Of a DNA stretch of 64,000 bases, positions 35,433 to 44,375 are shown piece by piece (position 1 is the stretch's first letter; each line of letters opens with the position of its first letter). The position numbers were made by a program, and so were the translations under genes. The notes under the pieces are model-generated. The model saw only the letters and a list, made by a program, of their open reading frames with translations, did not search any database and was not told the DNA's origin. The stretch spans positions 10,360,001-10,424,000 of the forward strand of contig OY855916.1 of NCBI GenBank assembly GCA_963693305.1, in the 5' to 3' direction. Origin of the DNA: Meandrina meandrites (Eukaryota > Cnidaria > Anthozoa > Scleractinia > Meandrinidae).

Positions 35433-35598
35433 ACACACATAGATGATGAGGGTTCTGGGACAAAAAAAAACAAGATATTTAACAAAGCTTTTTTTTAGTA
35501 AAACTCGGCTCCCTTTGCTCGCCTCGTTTTACAAAAAAAGCTTTGTTAAATATCTTGTTTTTTTTTTCTCCCAGAACCCTCATCATCTATGTGTGTGG
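35433..35598. repeat. Foldback inside the left TIR
   Basis: The outer end (CACACACATAGATGATGAGG, then GTTCTGGGA, an A run, CAAGATATTTAACAAAGC) is repeated in inverted form about 100 bp inside, ending CATCATCTATGTGTGTG. Arms of about 70 bp surround a centre with GGCTCCCTTTGCTCGCC. Single strands or cruciforms could form a long terminal hairpin. Confidence 0.9.
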
Positions 35599-35783
35599 TG
35601 GTATTTGAGTGAAAATAAGCAAGCATGGGAGTAAACAAAGAGCATGGCCCCAAAGCAAGCGGATGTGTCACAAAAAAATTAATTTCTTTTGAAGAAATGC
35701 CCGCACTGTATAATATACAAAAAGTGTCCCAGAATTATTTTCCATTTGAACAATTATCTGCACTTGTATATACGGCGAGATGG
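35433..35783 (+). repeat. Polinton left terminal inverted repeat
   Basis: About 351 bp matching the reverse complement of 50787-51134. It includes the outer foldback (35432-35598) and then about 185 bp ending TATATACGGCGAGATGG, whose ATG is the start of the first plus-strand gene. It therefore carries that gene's promoter. Confidence 0.93.
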
Positions 35784-36361
35784 GTAGAGGAAGAAACGAT
35801 GGTCCTGTTGATCAAAGCGCTAAAAAACCGAAAGTTGCAAAAAACAAAACAAGGGGCGATTTGCAAGTGTTTTACCAACACATAATAGGAGAAAATACGG
35901 AATTGCCAATACTTGTATCAGAAGAACTTCTTGCAGAAATGAAAAAAATGAGTTCACAAGAATTAATGAATATTCTTTTGCCGGATAATGCGAACAATGT
36001 CAGTTTAACATCAGAAAAAAAAAACTGCCAACTTACCGATGCAATACAAATATTACCACCTGAATTAAGGGAAAAAATTTACAAAGAGTTTATTAAAATA
36101 AAACTCAGGGAGCGAAAAGCTATCGGCTGGGACGAGATAAACGCTGCAATCAAAGAAGCACCATTTTGCGATCACAATCAACAAATTGTAAAGGTCTTAT
36201 TTTGTTATAAATGTGGTCATTGCATGCGAAATTATCTCTGTAATCTGTGCAAAAGAAATGGAGTCAGACACTATCTCGGCTATCCTATTTATGATGAAGA
36301 TGATTACGACGAGTGCTTCAAGAAATCTTGGTATGATAGTTGGTGCGGAGCCGTTGCGTAA
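35780..36361 (+). CDS. Polinton protein with C-terminal Cys cluster (193 aa)
   Basis: No firm family. The N-terminus is basic (KKPKVAKNK, residues 16-23, NLS-like). LPPELREKIYKEF at 92-104 looks like a short F-box-type helix, but this is only a resemblance. A Cys cluster follows: Cys130, then C142-x2-C145-x2-C148, C154-x2-C157, suggesting zinc binding. The ATG lies exactly at the inner TIR edge and is preceded by TGTATATACGG, the same leader as PolB. This suggests early expression with the polymerase. Possible roles include a regulator or host-interaction factor; none can be shown. Confidence 0.8.
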   Translation: MGRGRNDGPVDQSAKKPKVAKNKTRGDLQVFYQHIIGENTELPILVSEELLAEMKKMSSQELMNILLPDNANNVSLTSEKKNCQLTDAIQILPPELREKIYKEFIKIKLRERKAIGWDEINAAIKEAPFCDHNQQIVKVLFCYKCGHCMRNYLCNLCKRNGVRHYLGYPIYDEDDYDECFKKSWYDSWCGAVA

Positions 36362-36549
36362 CATTTTAATCACTTTCTGCATCAAGCATCGCTTCCACTA
36401 CTTGAAATGTTATATGTCTGACCTCATTATGCCAAACGGGTGTAGAAAGTTCGTTAATAGCATACACAAGAGCATGAAAAAGTACAATCATTTTTATAAC
36501 AGAAATCATTCTTTAATAAAGTGAAAGAGTGTGCGCTTAGACTGATATC

Positions 36550-37218
36550 TTATTTCGAAACGTCGACCGCGCTGCCCAGAAACTTTTTTTGAAGCCTAAT
36601 TCTTTCTTCGTGCATGGCCTCTTGTCGTATTTTTTCTATGTCAGGGCTGCTTTGTTTATTTTTTTCCTTGGGAAGTGTTCCTTTCCGAAGAATCTCCTTC
36701 TGAATTAGATAGCTCTGTTTTTCATCAAGAATGCTTTGAAACTCAGAATCGCTGATTTTTCCGTCAATGAGTGATTTTGACAGTATGCGGTTGACAGTAT
36801 CGCATTTTGACATAGCCAGTGTCATGATTTTGCAGTGTTTGATAAGTTTGGGCTCAAGCTTTTTGTAAAAACCGGTTAGCCCAGCAGCTGTTAGCCCAAA
36901 TAAAGAGGCAACACAGCCAATTGGTATCGCCGCAGGAATTCCAATGCCAGTAAAAGCAGCTGCTACTCCACCTGCGGATAGAAAACCACTAATACCGCCA
37001 GAAGAAAAGCTAGCATAGTTGATAATGGTTTTAGTTCTTTTATATTTTTTGGCAACAAGCCTATAATGTGAAACTTCGTCACTTAAATATTTTAAAACTT
37101 CATTGGCTTTCCGCATACGAAAATTGTTATCTGGTTGAGTTGGAAGAACTGGATAAAGTGTTGTCTGAGTTTCTGTTTCTCGATACTCTGGAGCAGTTGG
37201 TAATACGTTGGATGCCAT
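36550..37218 (-). CDS. Polinton membrane protein with Gly/Ala-rich hydrophobic domain (222 aa)
   Basis: The start MASNVLPTAPEY is chosen over upstream ATGs because it follows a short AT-rich leader (TTTTGTAAATATAACC) only 28 bp after the preceding gene. Residues 66-117 form a long Gly/Ala-rich hydrophobic region, probably two membrane helices (GGISGFLSAGGVAAAF; IPAAIPIGCVASLFG). It is followed by a basic, helical C-terminus with SLIDGKISDSEFQSILDE. Similar proteins recur in cnidarian Polintons as far as I recall. It is probably a virion or assembly membrane protein; the function is unknown. Confidence 0.75.
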   Translation of the reverse strand: MASNVLPTAPEYRETETQTTLYPVLPTQPDNNFRMRKANEVLKYLSDEVSHYRLVAKKYKRTKTIINYASFSSGGISGFLSAGGVAAAFTGIGIPAAIPIGCVASLFGLTAAGLTGFYKKLEPKLIKHCKIMTLAMSKCDTVNRILSKSLIDGKISDSEFQSILDEKQSYLIQKEILRKGTLPKEKNKQSSPDIEKIRQEAMHEERIRLQKKFLGSAVDVSK

Positions 37219-37246
37219 GGTTATATTTACAAAATTATTTTCTTGT

Positions 37247-37915
37247 TTAATTAATTTCAATTTGAAACTGAAGAGGCATGCCGTTGAAATTGAACAGGTC
37301 ATTAGTTTCATTTGTCACTGATATTGTCATATTTGAGATATGCTTATCAGCAGAAACATCGCGTAAGACATGTTGTGGGCTGCTTTGATAAAAAACGTTT
37401 TCAAAAGGTTTTCCTGTTATGTCAAAAGTTTGTAAAACAGTAGACGGTTTGCCATTTAACAGATTCTGTTCTTTGTCAAGTAGGTCGCAATGAATGTAAT
37501 ATGTCGTTTCGGAATTCAGCTTTTTTATGAACATTTTTAATGGCAATGTAAAAGTTTTCAAATTGAGTAAATGGCCTAAATTGGAATCAAAAACAATCTT
37601 TTTAGACTGTGGATTTGTGATTACAAGCTGGCCAACGGTAGTATAAATATCTGTTAGCAATGGGACCTTATGTTTGGATAAACTGTGTTTGATTTCACTA
37701 GACAACGCATCAAGTGTATAATGACCCGGCAAAAAAGTAACTTTGAAAGGCTTATCGACATCATCTAACAAAGTAATTCCCCCCTCTTTCTTTAAGTTAA
37801 ACCACGAATTGTAAAGAGAACAACTTAATAGCCGGATATAGCTTGGTTTTTGAATAGACTGGTCAAAATAGACCGTATGTGGATTTTCTTTTGTAACAAC
37901 AGTAAGAATAACCAT
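37247..37915 (-). CDS. Candidate minor capsid (penton-like) protein (222 aa)
   Basis: The start MVILTVVTKENPH is preferred over an ATG 30 codons upstream, since that would run into the divergent gene at 37949. The sequence is beta-rich (HTVYFDQSIQ; KVTFLPGHYTLDALSSEIK; TYYIHCDLLD; LNGKPSTVLQTF) and ends NFNGMPLQFQIEIN. This pattern resembles a protein found next to capsid genes in invertebrate Polintons/adintoviruses and probably has a jelly-roll fold, so a penton or minor capsid role is inferred. It lies next to the 222-aa membrane protein on the same strand with 28 bp between them, and diverges from the 586-aa gene across 33 bp. Confidence 0.6.
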   Translation of the reverse strand: MVILTVVTKENPHTVYFDQSIQKPSYIRLLSCSLYNSWFNLKKEGGITLLDDVDKPFKVTFLPGHYTLDALSSEIKHSLSKHKVPLLTDIYTTVGQLVITNPQSKKIVFDSNLGHLLNLKTFTLPLKMFIKKLNSETTYYIHCDLLDKEQNLLNGKPSTVLQTFDITGKPFENVFYQSSPQHVLRDVSADKHISNMTISVTNETNDLFNFNGMPLQFQIEIN

Positions 37916-37948
37916 TTTATAATTAGAGAAAAATATTTTGTTTAAATA

Positions 37949-39709
37949 ATGGATGGTGAATGGACCGGTGGAGGTGGATGGTTGGATGCTTATTCGAGGC
38001 AGCAAAGAAACAAAAGTGCAGCAAAAGCTGATACAGCAAAAGACAAGGCCCCTCAGCCGTCACAGCACAGCAGCGCATCTGCGCTTCTAAAATGGATTCA
38101 GACACCACAAGCTGACAGCATTGCCAAAGTAGCAGAACAAAAGGCATGGAAAACTTTTAATGCAAAATACCCGAATGCTGATAAATCAAAGTTTGAGCCA
38201 CAGACCGATTTCGCCAAAGACCACACAGCAACCTCAGAAATTTATTTCAAAGCAGGGCCAGGCCATTTGATAGACGTTTTAGGTTCAGACAGCAAATATT
38301 GGAGCCCGGAAATGAAAAGTGCTCTGGGTGTTGACCAATCATCAGAAGGGTTTCCACAACAGCTGACACCAAGTGGATTAAAAGGAGACTCTTTGCCCAT
38401 CCCTGCTGTTGGCTTTCACGATGCCGCACCGAGTTTGAAAAAAATATTTAATGACCAACTGAATATTTACGTAACACCGGACCAGTATTTCACAACAAAG
38501 TTCAGAGAGGTATTTCAAAAAACCAAACTCACCCACCATTCAGGGAAAGAGTCAAAAACATGGCTAGCCGGCCCAAATATGAGATATTGGCCACAGCAGC
38601 TGAATTTTGCTGTCTGGTGTGCGACAACGGGCTGTGGTATAAGTCGCGAAATTTTCGATAACAACAATGCTATGCCAGAGAATGTGCGAGCTTTTTACAA
38701 GTTCCATATATATTTTACTGTCAGGCGAATATTGTTTCAGATGGGGGGAATACAAAGCATAAGCGCTTTGCCAGGCGACCCAACTTTTGACCAGATTAAC
38801 AACAAATACGACGTGGCTTCATACAAAAGAATATGCAATGAGTTCGGAGTCGACCCGTCAAGCGATTTTCGTTTTACAAGAGGCGCAAACCACGGCCTGG
38901 GAAGCGTTTACATCTATGTGTCAAACATTGGACCGTCTAAAGAAGAGGGAGACATTTACCCCGGGGGGTCAAAAAAGTTCTCAGACGAAGGTGGATCAGG
39001 CTCAAAAGGTAACTTGATTTATTATATCGAGCCAGATGACGCTGCCTACGGACAGGCAGACTGGTTTTGTCCAAATGTAGCAGAAGGTCTAACGCAGGCG
39101 GGTTTGTCGCGAATAAACCAGTCGATAGAGGCGTTCGTTTACTGTGTTTTGGGTTCACAGGTGAACGTTAGAAGTAGCATTCTGGGGTCAGGAGGGCGCG
39201 CAAAGGAAGCGCAAAGTGAGTTCCTTGTTTTAGTGGAAGAATCAATAAGGCAACCGGATCTGGCAAAGTCAGTTCAAAGGTATCAACTTGCTGTAGATGA
39301 GGCTAAGGTGAGGCTTAACCTTGCTGTGTGTCCGGGGGCCTGGCTGATGCCTGCGCGGATGGTAATAAATACGGGAAGTGTTATTGGTTACAACAACCAG
39401 CTAAAACAAGCTATACCAGGCATGAAGCTAGGGGTTAACGACGAAGTAAATAAGAGCACAAAAAAATCAGGGCTAAAGCTGATGGCAGGAGGACCAACAA
39501 AGATAAACCCACCAAACAGCCACCCCTCAAACCCGATACACAGTGGGGTTTCACCCCACACACCAAGGGTAACAGCGACGCAACCTGAAGAGCAAACACC
39601 TCAACCTGCTGGGGTGGGGGGTTTACCCCCCTCACACGAAAATAACAAAGCAGCTATTGCTGTTGCCGCGGTAGTTGTTGCGGCTTTAATTTACGCTTTT
39701 ATGCGTTAA
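37949..39709 (+). CDS. Polinton structural-type protein with C-terminal membrane anchor (586 aa)
   Basis: Not recognised as a named family. The N-terminus is Gly-rich, then Lys/Ala/Gln-rich (residues 1-50). A large globular part follows, with CATTGCGISREIF, FYKFHIYFTVRRILFQMGG, GANHGLGSVYIYVSNIGPS and CPGAWLMPARMVIN. Residues 500-565 are Pro/Thr-rich linker (PSNPIHSGVSPHTP; EEQTPQPAGVGG). The end is a single hydrophobic helix (about 567-584). This suggests a tail-anchored virion or infected-cell surface protein. It is the second largest product and a capsid-cluster neighbour; a major structural role is inferred only. Confidence 0.75.
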   Translation: MDGEWTGGGGWLDAYSRQQRNKSAAKADTAKDKAPQPSQHSSASALLKWIQTPQADSIAKVAEQKAWKTFNAKYPNADKSKFEPQTDFAKDHTATSEIYFKAGPGHLIDVLGSDSKYWSPEMKSALGVDQSSEGFPQQLTPSGLKGDSLPIPAVGFHDAAPSLKKIFNDQLNIYVTPDQYFTTKFREVFQKTKLTHHSGKESKTWLAGPNMRYWPQQLNFAVWCATTGCGISREIFDNNNAMPENVRAFYKFHIYFTVRRILFQMGGIQSISALPGDPTFDQINNKYDVASYKRICNEFGVDPSSDFRFTRGANHGLGSVYIYVSNIGPSKEEGDIYPGGSKKFSDEGGSGSKGNLIYYIEPDDAAYGQADWFCPNVAEGLTQAGLSRINQSIEAFVYCVLGSQVNVRSSILGSGGRAKEAQSEFLVLVEESIRQPDLAKSVQRYQLAVDEAKVRLNLAVCPGAWLMPARMVINTGSVIGYNNQLKQAIPGMKLGVNDEVNKSTKKSGLKLMAGGPTKINPPNSHPSNPIHSGVSPHTPRVTATQPEEQTPQPAGVGGLPPSHENNKAAIAVAAVVVAALIYAFMR

Positions 39710-41082
39710 CGCCGCTTCTTTATGTATTTTTCTACAAGAAAGGCAACCACAGCCAAAATAATCAGCCAGGTGTGCTCAGCAAGAAAACCGATAGCTTGAC
39801 CGGCGGCTTTGAAAAGAAAGCTCACAATTGAGCCAATAAGACCTGGCAGAGCTGATGCAATCTTTGAGCCAATATCTTTTAGACCTTTTCCCAACGCTTT
39901 ACCGGTGGCTCTCAAAGCGTTTGTAATAGCCCCAATGACAGCACCAATTGTGACCCCGGCAGCAAGAACGATAGCCGTAACGGTCACACCATATTTTTTG
40001 AATATCTCCTTTACCCTCTCACGAAGTGGAAGCGCTCTTTCTCTTTCATCAATCTGCGTTTGCAAACGAGCAAGCTCCTCTTGTCTTTCCGCCACTCTTC
40101 CTTCGGCAGCTTGTTTATCAGAAGGTGATGTGTTTTCATCGTCGATAACTGCCTGATCTTCCTCATTTTTGCGCTGCAGTTCTGCTTCTTGTTCTTTCAG
40201 CTCATCCAACGTTCTTGTGTCGTTGAGCCCCGCTTCCATTGTGTTTCTTTCTCTCTCTTTAGCGGCTAGGCTTGCTCTAAGTTGGTTGACCCTGGTTTGT
40301 TCTTTGGCTTTGGTTTTAGCTTTTTTCTCAAGAGCCGCCACCTCTGTTTTTGCGTTTTCAAAATCATTTTGAAGATTTTTTTTCAGTTGCTGCAGTCTCC
40401 GCAGTTCTGATTCACTTTCAACGTTTGACCCCAGTTGTTCAATACTGGCTTGAGTTCGCTCAATTCTTATTCTAAGATCTTGCACTTCTTGGGCGGCTTT
40501 TTCTCTTTCAGAGGCGAGTTTTTCTGCATCTCTGAGTTCTTTTTCAGCTTCTCTTAATCTCTGCCGGTTTTCTCTTATTTCATCATTGTCTTGAGCAATC
40601 AGAGATTCAGCTTCTGGACCAAGTGATGTTTTGAACTTGTCTTTAAATTTTTGGAGAAGACCTTTCCCATCTTTTCTGAAAATTTCAGTCTCGCCACCCC
40701 TTGTTCCAAATGAAACGATTGTAGTATCATTGTTAGGCTTTTTGCTGAAACCGATTGGGCCTAATTTCCCGAAGTCAACTCTTGGAAACTTCCTTTTAAT
40801 AAAATCTCTTGCTCTTTCAAGAAGTGCTGGTTTGTCATCTTGATGAATAAAGCCACTCAACAAAGGTATATCTTCATCAAATGATGTTTCTGGAAGCCCG
40901 CTCAGTTCGTGCAATTCAATTTGTTCACCATAGCGTGTGGATTCTGCTTCAGGCGGAAATAGCGGCTGACTTGTGTCTATCTCAGTATCAACATTAAAAT
41001 CATATTGATCATCACCATTTTTATTGTCAAGATTCTTGTCAAGTTCTGGTTGTTCTATACCAAATTCGCCACCTTCTGCCAT
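39706..41082 (-). CDS. Polinton coiled-coil membrane protein (458 aa)
   Basis: The N-terminus is acidic (residues 1-75), then a conserved-looking segment PALLERARDFIKRKFPRVDF and VSFGTRGGETEIFRK. A long charged coiled coil spans about 165-350 (many E/K/R/Q heptads). Hydrophobic Gly/Ala-rich helices follow at 366-389 and 411-450, ending KYIKKRR. The 3' end overlaps the convergent 586-aa gene by 4 bp. The design suggests a membrane-linked scaffold or core protein; function unproven. An ATCAACAAAGTTGAT palindrome lies 5 bp upstream of the start. Confidence 0.75.
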   Translation of the reverse strand: MAEGGEFGIEQPELDKNLDNKNGDDQYDFNVDTEIDTSQPLFPPEAESTRYGEQIELHELSGLPETSFDEDIPLLSGFIHQDDKPALLERARDFIKRKFPRVDFGKLGPIGFSKKPNNDTTIVSFGTRGGETEIFRKDGKGLLQKFKDKFKTSLGPEAESLIAQDNDEIRENRQRLREAEKELRDAEKLASEREKAAQEVQDLRIRIERTQASIEQLGSNVESESELRRLQQLKKNLQNDFENAKTEVAALEKKAKTKAKEQTRVNQLRASLAAKERERNTMEAGLNDTRTLDELKEQEAELQRKNEEDQAVIDDENTSPSDKQAAEGRVAERQEELARLQTQIDERERALPLRERVKEIFKKYGVTVTAIVLAAGVTIGAVIGAITNALRATGKALGKGLKDIGSKIASALPGLIGSIVSFLFKAAGQAIGFLAEHTWLIILAVVAFLVEKYIKKRR

Positions 41083-41171
41083 CGAATATCAACAAAGTTG
41101 ATAAGTTGATGAAGTAATTTTATATTTACAATTGAAATTTTTTAATTGAATATTTTATATTCTTTGTAATA

Positions 41172-42431
41172 ATGGACGGTGTACAGGAAAACCTTCGGCC
41201 AACACGCAGTGAGAAAACTCTTGGCGCTCTAAGAGCGGAGCGCGCGGTGAAACGCATCACTTTCGTGAAAACAGAAGCCAATCCACAGGAAACGCTTTAT
41301 GTTTCGGTGCCCAAGCTGAATGAAAACGAGGTCATTGTTCCCGGCACACTTGCGCTGCGCTTCAACATCGATTTGAGCGGAGGCCATGCCAACAACTTTC
41401 TTGTCGACAATGTTGGACGGGCGCTAGTTGACAAACTTGTTGTGAAGTACTCTGGCACCATACTGCAGGACACAGTCGGTTACGACATTTACAAGATATT
41501 CGAGGACCTCTTCCTATCGCAGGAGGAGCGCGACAACATGTTGCAAGATGGAATCCAGAGTGTGGGCCTCAACAAAATTCGCTCAAACGCGGGTGACAAG
41601 CAGACCACAGGCGTCGATTCGGAAAACAAACTGAACGGGATTTACGGATCAAAATACAGGATACGCCTTGACCACCAGATTTTGAATGACCACGGGACCT
41701 TTTATCCGCAGGCTCTATACAACGATCTTGTGTTCGAACTGACACTTGCGCCAGCCTCTCAGGTTGTCAGAGGCTCCGATAAAACAAAACTGGAATACAA
41801 GCTGACAAACATCCAGCTGGAGTACGAGATGATAAGAAGCAAAACACTGGCAGATGAAGCCCTCAGCGAGTACACAAATGGAAAAGAATTTGCGTATGAC
41901 CACATCCAGCGTGACGAAGTGGTTACCTTTGTCAAAGCAACAGACACAAGTCTGACTCTCAGAGTTAACCCGCAGAGAAGGTCCCTCAAAGGCATCTTGC
42001 TACTGTTTATCGAGCCCTATGTTGCTGGCGCAAGGCATTCAGAAACTTACTTTAACCCAGACCTAACGAAAATTAGTGTCACAGTGAACGGCTCGCCCAA
42101 CAGGCTGTACAACAACGGACTTGAAGGAATTGATATTTGGGAGGAGGTCAAACGCTTCTTTCTAAAATCCAAAAACAAAACACAGCACATGAATGCAACA
42201 AAGTTTTATACAGATAACAAGTTCGGGGTTATGATCGATCTGCGTTCCATGGCTGATCACTCTATGCACGGAAGCGGCACGCGACTTGTAAACACAAAGG
42301 ATGGAGTACAGCTGGAGCTTGAGAGGAATGCAAGCGGCTCTGGCAATGACAAAGTTAGATGCCACATTTACGTAATCAGTGACGCGCAGATGAATATATT
42401 AAAAAGACAATTAGAATCTGTGCAGTACTAG
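41172..42431 (+). CDS. Candidate major capsid protein (419 aa)
   Basis: A beta-rich protein with KRITFVKTEANPQETLYVSV, ALRFNIDLSG, NIQLEYEMIRSKTLADE, SLTLRVNPQRRSLKGILLLF and HIYVISDAQMNILKRQLESV. The two-part arrangement and immediate neighbourhood of the packaging ATPase fit a double jelly-roll capsid protein of the Polinton/adintovirus class, somewhat short (the usual range is about 450-650). Base composition is richer in GC than the neighbouring small genes. The assignment is from context and general pattern; the alternative is another abundant structural protein. A copy of its last 40 bp is duplicated 88 bp downstream. Confidence 0.65.
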   Translation: MDGVQENLRPTRSEKTLGALRAERAVKRITFVKTEANPQETLYVSVPKLNENEVIVPGTLALRFNIDLSGGHANNFLVDNVGRALVDKLVVKYSGTILQDTVGYDIYKIFEDLFLSQEERDNMLQDGIQSVGLNKIRSNAGDKQTTGVDSENKLNGIYGSKYRIRLDHQILNDHGTFYPQALYNDLVFELTLAPASQVVRGSDKTKLEYKLTNIQLEYEMIRSKTLADEALSEYTNGKEFAYDHIQRDEVVTFVKATDTSLTLRVNPQRRSLKGILLLFIEPYVAGARHSETYFNPDLTKISVTVNGSPNRLYNNGLEGIDIWEEVKRFFLKSKNKTQHMNATKFYTDNKFGVMIDLRSMADHSMHGSGTRLVNTKDGVQLELERNASGSGNDKVRCHIYVISDAQMNILKRQLESVQY

Positions 42432-42480
42432 TGGGGGATCAGCAACTAAGTTGCTACCCACACCCCCTTGGGTGGCTGAT

Positions 42481-42522
42481 GAATATTTTAGAAATGCAAT
42501 TAGATTTTGTACAGTACTAATA
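42481..42522 (+). repeat. Duplicated tail of the capsid gene
   Basis: GATGAATATTTTAGAAATG and CAATTAGATTTTGTACAGTA match the end of the capsid frame at 42389-42431 (GATGAATATATTAAAAAGA; CAATTAGAATCTGTGCAGTA). The copy is decayed and has no own start. GCAAC-NNN-GTTGC palindromes flank it. Confidence 0.85.
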
Positions 42523-42584
42523 GAATAGCAACAAAGTTTCTTATAGCGGGGTGTGGATAGCAACTGAGTTGCTGATACCCCACC

Positions 42585-43187
42585 ATGGATCCGAGCAAGA
42601 TACCCTTTAACGCTCTGATTGTGGGGCCGACAAATTCAGGCAAATCGAGGTATGTGGTTGACCAGATCTATGGCCCTTTCCGCGGCAAGTTTGACTACAT
42701 TGTGCTTATCTGCCCAACATTCGCGCACAACAAGACCTACTACCGAATTGGTGAAAATGATCCAAGAATGTTTGTGATAATATGCAAGCAGCACGAGGTG
42801 GAAATTTTTTTGAAGATCGTGACCTGGCTGTTTGAGGGCACCAACACGCTCATAATCCTTGATGACTGCGCAGCCTCCAAAGATGTAAAAGGGCGCACAG
42901 GCCAGCTGGTGAATCTTGGCTTTTCCGCTCGACATATCGGCATCAGCGTTTGGGTGCTGACCCAGAAGATAACCAGCATAACACCTTCCTTCAGGGAAAA
43001 CGTGGCGGCTATCGTTTTATTTTACACTCCCTCAGCCAAAACCACGAAGGCAATCTTTGAAGATTACGCCGGCGAACTCTCCCACGATGAGTACAAAAAT
43101 CTGATTTCAAAGCTGAAAGAGCGGAAGTTCTCTTATCTTGTGTTCTCGCTTCGCTACCCCTACGGATTATCATATCAACTAAGTTGA
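42585..43187 (+). CDS. Packaging ATPase, A32/FtsK-HerA-like (200 aa)
   Basis: A P-loop ATPase that in this virus class pumps DNA into the capsid. Walker A is IVGPTNSGKS (residues 12-21) and Walker B is TLIILDDC (88-95). SVWVLTQ follows, a typical sensor/arginine-finger region of A32-type ATPases. Length fits the family (200-280). It follows the capsid gene as usual. Its stop codon TGA lies inside a palindrome TATCAACTAAGTTGATA (43173-43189). Confidence 0.92.
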   Translation: MDPSKIPFNALIVGPTNSGKSRYVVDQIYGPFRGKFDYIVLICPTFAHNKTYYRIGENDPRMFVIICKQHEVEIFLKIVTWLFEGTNTLIILDDCAASKDVKGRTGQLVNLGFSARHIGISVWVLTQKITSITPSFRENVAAIVLFYTPSAKTTKAIFEDYAGELSHDEYKNLISKLKERKFSYLVFSLRYPYGLSYQLS

Positions 43188-43241
43188 TAAGTTGATAATT
43201 TTGAATTAAAAAAATAAAAGTTGTATATAGTAAAGTTGACA

Positions 43242-43805
43242 ATGGCTGAGCAAGAGTTCGCAGATGTTATAAACCTACTGGAAGCTGAGCCGTCAAGCAG
43301 CCCGGCTGATAGTAGCCTTGTGCCACAGTTGCTATCCGGACCTAACATTCCTGCTCTTCGTGAGCAGCTGGCCGTGCTTGTATCAACAGGCAAATCCAAA
43401 GAGGCCATTGGAGTGCAGTTAACACATGAGCAGTTGAAACGCTTGACTGATAAAGAAGTTGAAAAGTACTACAAGAGATATGAAACCTTCGTTGGCAGCA
43501 AGACAACCGAAAGCATGGTTGACAACCTGCTTACGCTTGTGACAAGAGGCCTGCAAATGGTTATAGAAATAGATGACGTTGATGCCATGAAAAAAGAACT
43601 AAAAGGAGACTTCATTATAAACAAAGAAATGACAGATTTTGTCGGCGGGCTCTCTTTGAAATATGGGAAATTTCTTGCTCCTATTTCTGCTGCCTTGATA
43701 ACGGCGAAGCACATTCATTTGGAGAAAAATGACAAAGCAAAATTAGAAGAAATTCCTGAGCATTCCTCACCAACTACTGAACATTTGCAGACAAATTCTG
43801 AATAA
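43242..43805 (+). CDS. Conserved Polinton protein, unknown function (187 aa)
   Basis: The start MAEQEFADVINLL is chosen because it follows the AT-rich leader TTGTATATAGTAAAG; an in-frame ATG 7 codons upstream lies inside that leader. Contains LTHEQLKRLTDKEVEKYYKR, VDNLLTLVTRGLQM, IDDVDAMKKELKGDFIINKE and KYGKFLAPISAALITAKH. It is helical and soluble except a weakly hydrophobic patch near 145-158. The pattern recurs, as I recall it, in cnidarian Polinton gene sets without a known role. Confidence 0.8.
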   Translation: MAEQEFADVINLLEAEPSSSPADSSLVPQLLSGPNIPALREQLAVLVSTGKSKEAIGVQLTHEQLKRLTDKEVEKYYKRYETFVGSKTTESMVDNLLTLVTRGLQMVIEIDDVDAMKKELKGDFIINKEMTDFVGGLSLKYGKFLAPISAALITAKHIHLEKNDKAKLEEIPEHSSPTTEHLQTNSE

Positions 43806-43838
43806 TTGCTTAATAATTTTTTATTTGCTTAACATATA

Positions 43839-44324
43839 ATGTCAACCGAACAATCCGAGCAGGTCGAAACCCCGCAACAACAACAGGTCGATATAACACA
43901 GCAAGCAACAACTCCAACTCCAACTACAGCCCCGCAGCGCGTAAAAAATCCCAAGCGTGTGGCTGCTGGCAAATTGGTTGCTGAAAGAACGCGGCTGGCC
44001 CGTGAACAACTGAAAAAAGCTGCAGCTGAGGCTGCTACAAAGGCCGCTGCCCCGCCTAGCAACACAGTTGCTGTACCTGAGCCAGACCCGCCTACAGAAT
44101 ACGAAACACCAAAAAGTACCAAAGTTGATAATAGCAGTCTCAGCACCACCCAATGGATTGGTGTTATCAGCATAGTCGTTTCACTGATTGGGATTTATTA
44201 CAAACGTGAAGAGCTCAAGGCCGCATTTAGCAAAAAAAAAACACCTGAGCCTATCAACAAAGTTGATGAGCCACAACCTGTTAGAGGTGTGAAACAACCC
44301 AGAGGTATAAAACATTTGGATTGA
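43839..44324 (+). CDS. Polinton single-pass membrane protein with basic segment (161 aa)
   Basis: Residues 1-32 are Gln/Thr/Pro-rich. NPKRVAAGKLVAERTRLARE (about 37-57) is a basic helical stretch that could bind nucleic acid. A Pro-rich linker follows, then one hydrophobic helix WIGVISIVVSLIGIYY (106-121) and a basic tail. It could link DNA or core to a membrane; this is inferred from composition. The palindrome ATCAACAAAGTTGAT lies inside the coding frame near the end (encoding INKVD). Confidence 0.75.
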   Translation: MSTEQSEQVETPQQQQVDITQQATTPTPTTAPQRVKNPKRVAAGKLVAERTRLAREQLKKAAAEAATKAAAPPSNTVAVPEPDPPTEYETPKSTKVDNSSLSTTQWIGVISIVVSLIGIYYKREELKAAFSKKKTPEPINKVDEPQPVRGVKQPRGIKHLD

Positions 44325-44375
44325 ATATTTACGAATTAATATTATACCTCATCAACTTTGTTGATACAATATATC

